Positions 16,578 through 23,630 of a DNA stretch of 35,867 nt are shown here, piece after piece; position 1 is the stretch's first letter; every line of letters begins with the position of its first letter. The stretch is taken from NCBI RefSeq assembly GCF_020687205.1, contig NZ_JAJEQE010000034.1:1-35867 (forward strand). The letters are read 5' to 3'. Made by a program: the position numbers and the translations under genes. Under the pieces are notes generated by a model, which had not been told where the DNA came from, ran no database searches, and was given only the letters and a program-made list of their open reading frames with translations. The stretch is from Hominisplanchenecus faecis. GTDB taxonomy: Bacteria; Bacillota; Clostridia; Lachnospirales; Lachnospiraceae.

Positions 16578-18020
16578 TTAGATCATCCCAAAATATTTGA
16601 ATGCTTCTCGGATTGCTTTCTCTTTTTCCGGTGGACACTGGGGCTGTCTGGAATCCTCGGACTTCGGCAAATTATAGTTCTTACCAACCCCAATCCCACA
16701 TTTTCGCTTAATTTGTGAGATATACAGGTTGGATACCTTTAACCCGCTATGCTCCAGCACATAGTCCTTAATCTGGGTGTAGGTTGCCCCATCTTGAAAT
16801 TCGGACATATCCATATCTTCCAAAGAGAACTCAACCCGAATCTTTTTCGAGTCGACCTCACCCTTGGAAAGCAAGACAACCGTCTCAATATGATCACAAA
16901 ACGGAAACATATCAACCGGCCAGGCCTCCTGCATCTGATAGCCTTTTTTCTTTAAAATGCGAAGATCTCTTGCCAGCGTTTCCGGATTACAGGAAACATA
17001 AACCACCTTTTTCGGTGCCAGTTTTGCAAGGCAATCCAGAAATACTTCACTGCTGCCACTGCGCGGCGGATCCATGAAAACAACATCCAGCTGCTGATCT
17101 TCTGCAGCCATTTTCAGCATAAATTCTCCGGCATCTTCGCAGTAGAAAGTGATATTTTTTGTCTGATTTCGCTTTGCATTTTTAATGGCATCACGGACAG
17201 CTTCTTTATTAAGTTCTACGCCGGTCACCTGTTTTGCCTTTGATGCTGCGATCAGACCGATCGTGCCGATCCCACAGTACGCATCGAGCACGGTTTCTTT
17301 TCCGGTCAGTCCCGCCGCTTCGATTGCTTTCTGATAGAGGATCTCCGTCTGTACCGGATTGACCTGATAGAACGACTGTGCAGAAATGCGGAACGTGCAG
17401 CCACAGAGTTTATCTTCGATAAATCCTTTTCCATAGAGAACGACGTCTCGTGTCCCAAGCACCATGCTGGTTCCCCGGTCGTTGATATTCTGAACGACCG
17501 TCGTAATCTCCGGATGAACTTTTCGCAGTGCTTTGACAAAATTGTTCTTGGATGGAAATATCGGCGATGCCGTGACGAGCACGACCATGATCTCTCCGGT
17601 AGAAAATCCACGCCGGATCAGCACATGACGCAAAAGCCCATACTGTGTATCTTCATCGTACGTTTTGATTTTAAAAGATTTCAGAAGTCCTCGGATCGTG
17701 ACGATGATCTCATCTGCTTTCTGATCTTCGATCATACAGGAGTCCACCGGAACAACTTTGTGTGTGCCTTTCTGGTAAACACCGGAAATCGCATTGCCTC
17801 TGCGGTCACGGTCAAACACAGCATGCACTTTATTGCGGTAATGATACGGATCTTTCATTCCGATGATCGGATGTACTTTTCCAAAAGAATCCAGAAGGAT
17901 CCGCACACGTTTTTCTTTGTGCCTGAGCTGTTCTGCATAAGGCATTCCCTGAAATTCACAGCCGCCGCATTTTTTCGCCACCGGACAAACTGATGCTTTT
18001 TTTGTTTTGTTTTTTTCCAT
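16578..18020 (-). CDS. rlmD: 23S rRNA (uracil-5-)-methyltransferase RlmD/RumA with an element-supplied C-terminal tail
   Basis: A 480-residue SAM-dependent enzyme that methylates C5 of a uridine in 23S rRNA. N-terminal cysteines C12-x5-C18-x2-C21 match the iron-sulfur site of the family. The SAM site is VLDAYCGIGTIGL. The catalytic Cys lies in VVYVSCNPETLARDL, and the family normally ends just after DHIETVVLLS. Here about 100 residues follow (from GEVDSKKIRVEF to KYFGMI). That tail lies left of the ACCGTCTC core at 16879-16886, so I infer it is encoded by the inserted element and replaced the original end. The start lies six bases after yqeY and has no clear ribosome site, so translation is probably coupled. 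The core enzyme looks intact. Confidence 0.93.
   Translation of the reverse strand: MEKNKTKKASVCPVAKKCGGCEFQGMPYAEQLRHKEKRVRILLDSFGKVHPIIGMKDPYHYRNKVHAVFDRDRRGNAISGVYQKGTHKVVPVDSCMIEDQKADEIIVTIRGLLKSFKIKTYDEDTQYGLLRHVLIRRGFSTGEIMVVLVTASPIFPSKNNFVKALRKVHPEITTVVQNINDRGTSMVLGTRDVVLYGKGFIEDKLCGCTFRISAQSFYQVNPVQTEILYQKAIEAAGLTGKETVLDAYCGIGTIGLIAASKAKQVTGVELNKEAVRDAIKNAKRNQTKNITFYCEDAGEFMLKMAAEDQQLDVVFMDPPRSGSSEVFLDCLAKLAPKKVVYVSCNPETLARDLRILKKKGYQMQEAWPVDMFPFCDHIETVVLLSKGEVDSKKIRVEFSLEDMDMSEFQDGATYTQIKDYVLEHSGLKVSNLYISQIKRKCGIGVGKNYNLPKSEDSRQPQCPPEKEKAIREAFKYFGMI
16879..16886. other. Candidate right attachment-site core (attR) inside rlmD
   Basis: ACCGTCTC matches 2196-2203 in the same orientation. 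It encodes the conserved ETV of the RlmD C-terminus. To its right lies ordinary rlmD; to its left lie the tail-encoding segment and the element. The distance to the left copy is 14,683 bases, giving the element size. Confidence 0.65.
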
Positions 18021-18026
18021 GAATGA

Positions 18027-18464
18027 TTATTTGCAGAGTTCTGCAACCACCTGGTTGATGACTTTTCCGTCTGCTTTTCCTTTCATATCTGCCATTACAT
18101 TTTTCATGATCATGCCTTTATTTTTTGTAGCAACGACCTCGGCAAATTTTTCCTGAATGTAAACTTTAACCTCTTCTGCACTCATCTGAGCCGGTGCATA
18201 TTCTTTGATCACATCGTAACGGAACTGATATTCTGCTTTAAGGTCCTGTCTGGAGTCCGGACAGGTATCGATCTGTTCTTTTGCTGTTTTCAGCTCTTTC
18301 AGAATTACCTGATCAACCATGCTTTCCGGAATATCATCTCTGCATCCGGCATCGATCGCTGCTTTTTTTACTGCAGAAACCAGAGAAGAAATTGCTTCCT
18401 TGCGTTCTTTATCTTTTGCCTTCATAGCTGCTACCATGTCTTTTCTTAATGCTTCTAACTGCAT
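18027..18464 (-). CDS. yqeY: GatB/YqeY-domain protein
   Basis: A 145-residue, almost entirely helical protein of the YqeY family, related to the tail domain of the amidotransferase subunit GatB and thought to bind tRNA-like substrates. The N-terminus (LRKDMVAAMKAKDKERKEAI) and the C-terminal segment (KNKGMIMKNVMADMKGKADG) are the conserved family motifs. GGGAGG precedes the ATG. It is the first gene of the yqeY-rlmD-DUF6061-like operon. Length is normal for the family. Confidence 0.9.
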   Translation of the reverse strand: MQLEALRKDMVAAMKAKDKERKEAISSLVSAVKKAAIDAGCRDDIPESMVDQVILKELKTAKEQIDTCPDSRQDLKAEYQFRYDVIKEYAPAQMSAEEVKVYIQEKFAEVVATKNKGMIMKNVMADMKGKADGKVINQVVAELCK

Positions 18465-18522
18465 TTTTAAATCCTCCCATCATTCCTGGATAAAACTTTT
18501 TATCCCATTGTCATTTTTGCTC

Positions 18523-18552
18523 ATTATAGCACTTCTCTTTCTTTCCTGTAAA
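18523..18552 (-). promoter_or_regulatory. Promoter of the yqeY-rlmD operon
   Basis: On the minus strand, TTTACA (complement of 18547-18552) is spaced 18 bases from TATAAT (complement of 18523-18528), with TG one base before the -10. It is 59 bases upstream of the yqeY start. A plus-strand TGCTATAAT (18580-18588) lies beside it and faces the other way. Confidence 0.65.
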
Positions 18553-18676
18553 GTTTTCACTGTTTTTTTTCTGATTTTGTGCTATAATAATTCCACTGAT
18601 GACAGGGTTAAAAGACGATCGGGTACTTTATCTCTGGCATTACCATTCTCAAACCGAAAAGAAAGGTGGAATTTAT

Positions 18677-18790
18677 ATGATCATTGCTATTATCTCTATC
18701 GCCGTCCTTGCGGCTGTGATCGTTTCCTGCGTGGTTGCTGTGGTTGCCGGTATAATCGGCAGCAAATCTCACGATGAAGACGATGCCTAG
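18677..18790 (+). CDS. Small single-span membrane protein (37 residues)
   Basis: The ATG at 18677 is preceded by AAAGGTGG, about nine bases away. The product is one hydrophobic helix (about 2-28, IIAIISIAVLAAVIVSCVVA) followed by a short polar, acidic tail (KSHDEDDA). An extended -10 (TGCTATAAT, 18580-18588) lies about 90 bases upstream. A longer in-frame version from 18599 lacks a ribosome site. The function is unknown, and it has the build of a small membrane regulator or a toxin-like peptide. Conservation in relatives would decide whether it is real. Confidence 0.5.
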   Translation: MIIAIISIAVLAAVIVSCVVAVVAGIIGSKSHDEDDA

Positions 18791-18825
18791 AACACAACGA
18801 CCAGCTACATTTTAAACTGCTCTTT

Positions 18826-19419
18826 TCATAAAACTTCTCCCTCTACCGACACTGTAAGCACCTGCCATGGTATAAACTTACCACTTTTTTTCATTGCTGT
18901 CACAGCTGCATTTTGAATTCCGCCGCAGCATGGCACTTCCATCCTTATGATTGTCACACTTTTCACATCATTCTGTTCCAGGATTGCCGTAAGTTTCTCA
19001 CTGTAATCAACCGGATCCAGTTTCGGACATCCGATCAGCGTGATTTTTCCCTTCTGGATCTCTTTTGCAAAATTTGCGTATGCAAACGCAGTACAGTCTG
19101 CTGCGATCAAAAGATCTGCCCCGTCAAAATAAGGGGCATTGACCGGCGTAAGCTGAATTTGGATCGGCCACTGCCTGTTCTTTTTTCTCTTATTTGCTTC
19201 CACAGCTGCTTCGTCATATGCCGCTGCTTCCCGCTCAACAAACGTGATCGCTCCGGTTGGGCAGGTCGGCAGACAGTCTCCCAGTCCGTCACAATAATCA
19301 TCCCGCAATAATTTTGCCTTTCCATTTACCATACCAATCGCATTTTCATGACAGGCTTTCGCACATAAACCACATCCATTGCATTTTTCTTCGTTTATCT
19401 CAATAATTTTTCTTATCAT
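18826..19419 (-). CDS. Ferredoxin-type 4Fe-4S protein
   Basis: A 197-residue protein with two N-terminal [4Fe-4S] motifs: C13-x2-C16-x2-C19-x3-C23, then a second set, CDGLGDCLPTCPTG. The rest (about 75-197) is an alpha/beta domain with further Cys residues (DCTAF, IGCPK, VPCCGG) that might bind another cluster. It resembles ferredoxin-like proteins annotated next to Crp/Fnr regulators and hybrid-cluster proteins in anaerobes, so a role in electron transfer or redox/nitrosative stress is likely. No hybrid-cluster gene is in the window. AGGAGG precedes the ATG. It is divergent from the Crp/Fnr gene, with a shared 322-base control region. Confidence 0.88.
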   Translation of the reverse strand: MIRKIIEINEEKCNGCGLCAKACHENAIGMVNGKAKLLRDDYCDGLGDCLPTCPTGAITFVEREAAAYDEAAVEANKRKKNRQWPIQIQLTPVNAPYFDGADLLIAADCTAFAYANFAKEIQKGKITLIGCPKLDPVDYSEKLTAILEQNDVKSVTIIRMEVPCCGGIQNAAVTAMKKSGKFIPWQVLTVSVEGEVL

Positions 19420-19741
19420 TTATCTATATTCCTCCTAATAATCACACCTGAAATCTTTTTTCACTGCCGGGCAGACAGCAATTTTTTTCAATCACTGTCC
19501 ATATCTTCACAGTGCCCCTTGCTTTTCTGTTTTCCGTGTAGTATGATGCTGAACAAAGCCAGCAGATTTTCTGTCAAACCATTTTTTTCGGTCTAAAATC
19601 TCTGCCTGACTTTGACCTGATCCTAACATAACATCTGAGAAAAATCGGTGGTTATAACCACTGAATCACAATCAAAATACCGTTAAATGTCAACAGTACT
19701 ATTTTTCCGCATACTGTTGTTTTGACCTGACAGGAGACTTT
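19420..19741. promoter_or_regulatory. Divergent control region between ferredoxin and Crp/Fnr genes
   Basis: These 322 bases hold no gene. A perfect 14-bp palindrome, GTGGTTATAACCAC (19648-19661), and two copies of TTTGACCTGA (near 19613 and 19724) stand out. The palindrome has the size and symmetry of a dimeric-regulator site and may be the binding site of the adjacent Crp/Fnr protein. I did not find a clear classic TTGAT-N4-ATCAA site. Confidence 0.5.
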
Positions 19742-20392
19742 ATGAACTTTTTAGAACTGCCTCTGTTTCAGAGCCTTTCCGATCAGGAACTGGAACAAAT
19801 GAAGACTTCCGGCTGTCTGCGGACGGCTTCTTACAAAAAGAATGATATTATATTTTCTACCGGTTCCACTGTTTCTGAAATCGGCAATGTTTTATCCGGA
19901 AGCGTAAATGTAGAAAACATTGATTTCTGGGGAAATAAGAGCATTCTGGGAAATATGAATGAAGGACATATTTTTGCAGAAACCTATGCCCTGTGCCGGG
20001 AACCGATGATGGTAGATGCCGTTGCCGCCAGCAACTGCGAAATTCTTTTTTTGAATCTGAAAGTTTTACAGGAAAAAAACTGCACTTCTTCCTGGTATTC
20101 GAAAATACAACGCAGCCTTCTTGCAATGTGCAGCCGCAAAAATTTGATGCTCTCAGAACGGATTTTCTGCACTTCTTCAAAAACAGTTCGCAGCCGACTG
20201 CTGACCTATCTGTCCGCACAGTCCCGGAAACACGGCAACCATCGTTTTCAGATTCCGTTCGACCGGCAGCAAATGGCAGACTACCTGAATCTGGACCGCA
20301 GTGCCCTGTCAAAAGAACTTTCCCGTATGAAAAAAGAAGGGATCTTAGATTTTCACAAAAACGAATTTGTTTTAAAAAATGAGATGCTCTGA
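19742..20392 (+). CDS. Crp/Fnr-family transcription regulator
   Basis: A 216-residue regulator. The N-terminal cyclic-nucleotide-binding-like beta barrel spans about 10-115 (SGSVNVENIDFWGNKSILG, then GHIFAETYAL). A dimerisation helix follows, then a C-terminal HTH_Crp domain (about 150-212), with the recognition helix in RQQMADYLNLDRSALSKELSRM. There is no N-terminal four-Cys cluster, so it is not a classical oxygen-sensing Fnr. The ligand could be a metabolite, a redox state or nitric oxide, as in related anaerobe regulators. AGGAG precedes the ATG. It is divergent from the ferredoxin-like gene and immediately upstream of the bile salt hydrolase gene, either of which may be a target. Confidence 0.92.
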   Translation: MNFLELPLFQSLSDQELEQMKTSGCLRTASYKKNDIIFSTGSTVSEIGNVLSGSVNVENIDFWGNKSILGNMNEGHIFAETYALCREPMMVDAVAASNCEILFLNLKVLQEKNCTSSWYSKIQRSLLAMCSRKNLMLSERIFCTSSKTVRSRLLTYLSAQSRKHGNHRFQIPFDRQQMADYLNLDRSALSKELSRMKKEGILDFHKNEFVLKNEML

Positions 20393-20412
20393 ATTTTTCA
20401 CACATCAAAATG

Positions 20413-20442
20413 TATGATATTGGGGCAAAAGTCCCCAACTAT
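20413..20442 (+). repeat. Dispersed repeat copy forming the bsh leader hairpin
   Basis: Seventeen bases here (CAAAAGTCCCCAACTAT, 20426-20442) are identical to 25839-25855, with looser similarity upstream. TTGGGG and CCCCAA make a small hairpin just before the ribosome site of the bile salt hydrolase gene. It belongs to the repeat family seen at 25801-25920. Confidence 0.55.
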
Positions 20443-20458
20443 ATTGGAGGAATTGAAT

Positions 20459-21439
20459 ATGTGTACCGCAGCAACTTATAAAACAAAAGATTTTTATTTC
20501 GGACGTACTTTAGACTATGAATTTTCCTATGGTGATGAGATCATCATTACACCACGAAACTATCCTTTCGTTTTCCGCCACACAAAAACACTGGAAAATC
20601 ACTATGCACTGATTGGCATGGCGTGCTGTGCCGACAATTATCCGCTCTATTACGATGCCATCAACGAAAAAGGACTTGGCATGGCAGGACTGAATTTTGT
20701 CGGAAATGCTCATTACCAGCCGCTTTCTGATTCAGAAGAAAATATCGCATCTTTTGAATTTATTCCTTGGATTTTAGGACAGTGTGCCACCGTAAAAGAA
20801 GTAAGGAGCTTTCTTGGCCGCATGAATTTATGTGACACACCGTTCAGCGACCAGTTTCCATCATCCAGCCTGCACTGGCTGATCGCTGACCGCAGCGAAA
20901 GCATCACCGTAGAATGTGTTGCAGATGGCATGAAAATTTATGACAACCCGGTCGGTGTACTGACCAATAATCCACCGTTTGACCTGCAGCTGTTTCAGCT
21001 CAACAATTATATGCAGCTTTCCGCAAAATCACCGGAGAATCATTTCTCCGATAAATTAAACCTGAACACTTACAGCCGCGGCATGGGTGCACTCGGACTT
21101 CCGGGAGACCTCTCCTCTCAGTCGCGTTTCATCCGCGTGGCATTCACCAAAATGCACGCTATTTCTGATGAAAGCGAAGCTTCCAGTGTAAGCCAGTTTT
21201 TCCATATTTTAGGTTCCGTGGAACAGAGCAGAGGCTGCTGCGAAGTTGCCGAAGGAAAATATGAAATCACGATCTACACCTCCTGCTGCAATGCCGATAA
21301 AGGGATTTATTATTACACGACGTATGATAATCATCAGATCAGTGCCGTTGATATGCATAAAGAAAATCTGGAAGCAAAAGAACTGATTCGCTATTCCCCG
21401 ATAAAAGAAGAGCAGATATATTTTCAGAACGGCAAATAA
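20459..21439 (+). CDS. bsh: Choloylglycine hydrolase (bile salt hydrolase)
   Basis: A 326-residue Ntn-hydrolase that should cleave glycine or taurine from conjugated bile acids; penicillin V acylases share the fold. Removal of Met1 exposes the nucleophile Cys2 (MCTAATY). R16 and D19 in FGRTLDYEFSYG match conserved Arg/Asp active-site residues, NNPPF holds the conserved Asn, and SRFIR the late Arg. GDLSSQSRF is the family motif. Length is normal. There is no signal peptide, so it acts in the cytoplasm. The ATG at 20459 is fixed by the Cys2 requirement and by GGAGG upstream; the longer frame back to 20414 would bury the nucleophile. Substrate class cannot be proved by eye. Confidence 0.92.
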   Translation: MCTAATYKTKDFYFGRTLDYEFSYGDEIIITPRNYPFVFRHTKTLENHYALIGMACCADNYPLYYDAINEKGLGMAGLNFVGNAHYQPLSDSEENIASFEFIPWILGQCATVKEVRSFLGRMNLCDTPFSDQFPSSSLHWLIADRSESITVECVADGMKIYDNPVGVLTNNPPFDLQLFQLNNYMQLSAKSPENHFSDKLNLNTYSRGMGALGLPGDLSSQSRFIRVAFTKMHAISDESEASSVSQFFHILGSVEQSRGCCEVAEGKYEITIYTSCCNADKGIYYYTTYDNHQISAVDMHKENLEAKELIRYSPIKEEQIYFQNGK

Positions 21440-21785
21440 AATTTACGGTAGAGATTTTCTTAATGTGCACCTCTGCAATCCGCCGGAGGCTATTTCTTCT
21501 TTCAATACAGTAAAAAAGAAAAGATATGAAATGTAGATTGTGCCAGACAGCAAAAAAGACAGCGGTACAGTGACGGTAGCAAGTTTCCGTCGTGAGATTT
21601 GTGTCTAGTTTCCGCCGCCGAGCGGTGTCTGAGCAGCGAAGCTGCGAGTTCCAGCGAACGGCGGATCATAGACGGCACAAATCGAACAGGAAACGATGCG
21701 TGTCACGTGCCCTGTCTTTTTGCGTCCGGCACTCTATAACATTTTCCTTTCATTTTCTGCACTGAAAAAGAAAAACCTATAACTT
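21440..21785. other. Gene-free spacer dominated by a long palindrome
   Basis: These 346 bases between the convergent bsh and ABC genes contain no convincing gene. Most of the spacer is the near-palindrome at 21540-21732. The flanks are A/T-rich and themselves weakly symmetrical. The structure could end transcription from both sides. Confidence 0.7.
21540..21732. repeat. 193-bp imperfect palindrome (MITE/REP-like element)
   Basis: The left half (GTGCC, then GCAAAAAAGACAG, GTGAC, GTTTCC, GATTTGTG) is mirrored by the right half (CACAAATC, GGAAAC, GTCAC, CTGTCTTTTTGC, GGCAC). The centre is GCAGC-GAA-GCTGC at 21633-21645, flanked by CCGCCG and CGGCGG. The whole folds into one long interrupted hairpin on either strand. 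It looks like a dispersed palindromic element rather than a simple terminator. Confidence 0.65.
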
Positions 21786-23630
21786 TCAGCTCAGCTCAAA
21801 CATTCCATGATAAAGCTGATAATATTTCCCTCTTTGTTCCAACAGTTCTGCATGATCCCCTCTCTCGACGATCTTCCCCTGCTCCAGTACCATGATCGCA
21901 TTGGCATTTCGCACGGTACTTAATCGATGTGCGATAACAAACACGGTCCTTCCTTCCATCAGCTGATCCATGCCTTTTTCGATCAGTTCTTCGGTTCGTG
22001 TATCAACAGAGGATGTCGCCTCATCAAGAATCAGAACCGGCGGATCGGCTACTGCTGCCCTTGCGATCGCCAGAAGCTGCCGCTGTCCCTGGGAAAGATT
22101 TGCCCCATCTGCCGTCACCATGGTATCGTAACCATCTGGCAGTCGTCTGATAAAAGAGTGTGCATTTGCAATGCGTGCCGCCCTCTCGATCTCTTCCTGT
22201 GTTGCATCCAGTTTTCCAAAGCGGATGTTATCCGCTACGGTTCCGGTAAACAGATGCGTATCCTGAAGCACGATGCCAAGAGAGTGTCGCAGTGCATCTT
22301 TCTTTATCTTTCGCACATCAATTCCATCGTAAACCACCGTTCCTCCCTGCACATCATAAAAGCGGTTGATCAGGTTGGTGATCGTGGTTTTTCCGGCTCC
22401 GGTCGATCCGACAAAAGCAATTTTCTGTCCCGGTTTTGCATACAGGCTGATATTCTTCAGGATCATATGCTCTTTCGTATAACCAAAATCAACATTTTCA
22501 AAACGGACATCACCGCGAAGCATTGTCAGTTCTCCATCTTTTGAACGCCATGCCCATTTTCCGGTCTTTTCCTGACATTCTTTCAGGATGCCGTTTTCTT
22601 TTCTGACATTGACAAGCGTCACATCCCCTTCGTCCACTTCCGGCTCCAAATTCATCACATCAAACACCCGCTCTGCTCCGGCAAGTGCGGAGAGCAGGAA
22701 ATTGCTCTGCTGTGTAAACTGATTGATCGGGAGTGCCGCCTGACGCACAAACACCAGATAACTTGCAAGACTTCCGACATCCGCCATCCCACGCATCGCC
22801 AGAATTCCTCCGAGAACTGCCACGATTGCATAATTAATATAAGATATACTTACGACTACTGGAACCATCGTTGCCGCATAAGACTGTGCACCGGTTCCTT
22901 CTTTTCGCAGTTTTTCATTTTTCTCCAGAAATTCCTGAAGACTTGCCTGTTCATGATTAAAGACTTTAACTACTTTCTGACCGCTGACCATTTCTTCAAT
23001 ATAGCCGTCCAGCCCACCAAGGCTCTGCTGCTGTTTCGCATAAAAAACCTTACTTTTTGCTCCGCTGAATTTCATATACCAGAACATGATGCCATAGCAG
23101 ACCGTCACGATCAGCGACAGTTTCCAGTTCAGAATATATAGGATCACAAGGGTTCCGATCATCTGGATAAAACTCTGGATTGCCATCGCAAAACTGTTAT
23201 TGAGAGCATCTGCGATCGTATCAATATCGTTTGTGAACAGACTCATGATATCGCCGTGTCGCTTCTGGTCAAAAAAGCGAAGCGGCAGTGTCTGCATATG
23301 TGCAAACAAATCTCTTCGAATATCAAAAACAACCTGCTGGGCAGCTTTTACCATCGTCTGAGAATAGCCCCAGGCTGCCAGTGCTCCGATGGCAAAAATG
23401 CCGGCTGCCACAAGCACTCCGATGGCAAGTGAATGCAGATCCCCATTTGCAAGATTATTGACAACCGGACGTATCATGTAAGTTCCAAGAAGGTTTGCAA
23501 GGGCACTTACCGTTACCAGAATACTGACGATCAGAAGCATAAATTTATGCCGTCCAAGATAAGAAACAAAAATCCGCAGTGTGTGCTGCATATTTTCCGG
23601 CCGTTTAACATTCTTCGTTTTCGATGCCAT
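21786..23630 (-). CDS. ABC exporter subunit with canonical nucleotide site (ATPase + membrane domain)
   Basis: A 614-residue half-transporter with six membrane helices (about 30-320) fused to an ATPase. Walker A is GSTGAGKTT, Walker B LILDEATSSVD with the catalytic Glu, and the H-loop VIAHRLST. The signature is LSQGQRQ, a slight variant of LSGGQ. A family insert, roughly 340-380, lies between the two domains. It pairs with the product of the gene just upstream. Heterodimeric exporters of this type pump out drugs, lipids or peptides, and the substrate is unknown. GGAGG precedes the ATG, and the gene overlaps the upstream partner by 26 bases, so the two are coupled. Confidence 0.93.
   Translation of the reverse strand: MASKTKNVKRPENMQHTLRIFVSYLGRHKFMLLIVSILVTVSALANLLGTYMIRPVVNNLANGDLHSLAIGVLVAAGIFAIGALAAWGYSQTMVKAAQQVVFDIRRDLFAHMQTLPLRFFDQKRHGDIMSLFTNDIDTIADALNNSFAMAIQSFIQMIGTLVILYILNWKLSLIVTVCYGIMFWYMKFSGAKSKVFYAKQQQSLGGLDGYIEEMVSGQKVVKVFNHEQASLQEFLEKNEKLRKEGTGAQSYAATMVPVVVSISYINYAIVAVLGGILAMRGMADVGSLASYLVFVRQAALPINQFTQQSNFLLSALAGAERVFDVMNLEPEVDEGDVTLVNVRKENGILKECQEKTGKWAWRSKDGELTMLRGDVRFENVDFGYTKEHMILKNISLYAKPGQKIAFVGSTGAGKTTITNLINRFYDVQGGTVVYDGIDVRKIKKDALRHSLGIVLQDTHLFTGTVADNIRFGKLDATQEEIERAARIANAHSFIRRLPDGYDTMVTADGANLSQGQRQLLAIARAAVADPPVLILDEATSSVDTRTEELIEKGMDQLMEGRTVFVIAHRLSTVRNANAIMVLEQGKIVERGDHAELLEQRGKYYQLYHGMFELS

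Noticed and set aside
2196-16886. A self-transmissible conjugative element
   Set aside because: No coupling protein, VirB4-like ATPase or other secretion gene is present between the ends; only mobilization functions are seen.
20413-20458. A riboswitch upstream of the bile salt hydrolase gene
   Set aside because: There is only one small hairpin and it belongs to a dispersed repeat. No known aptamer core is visible.
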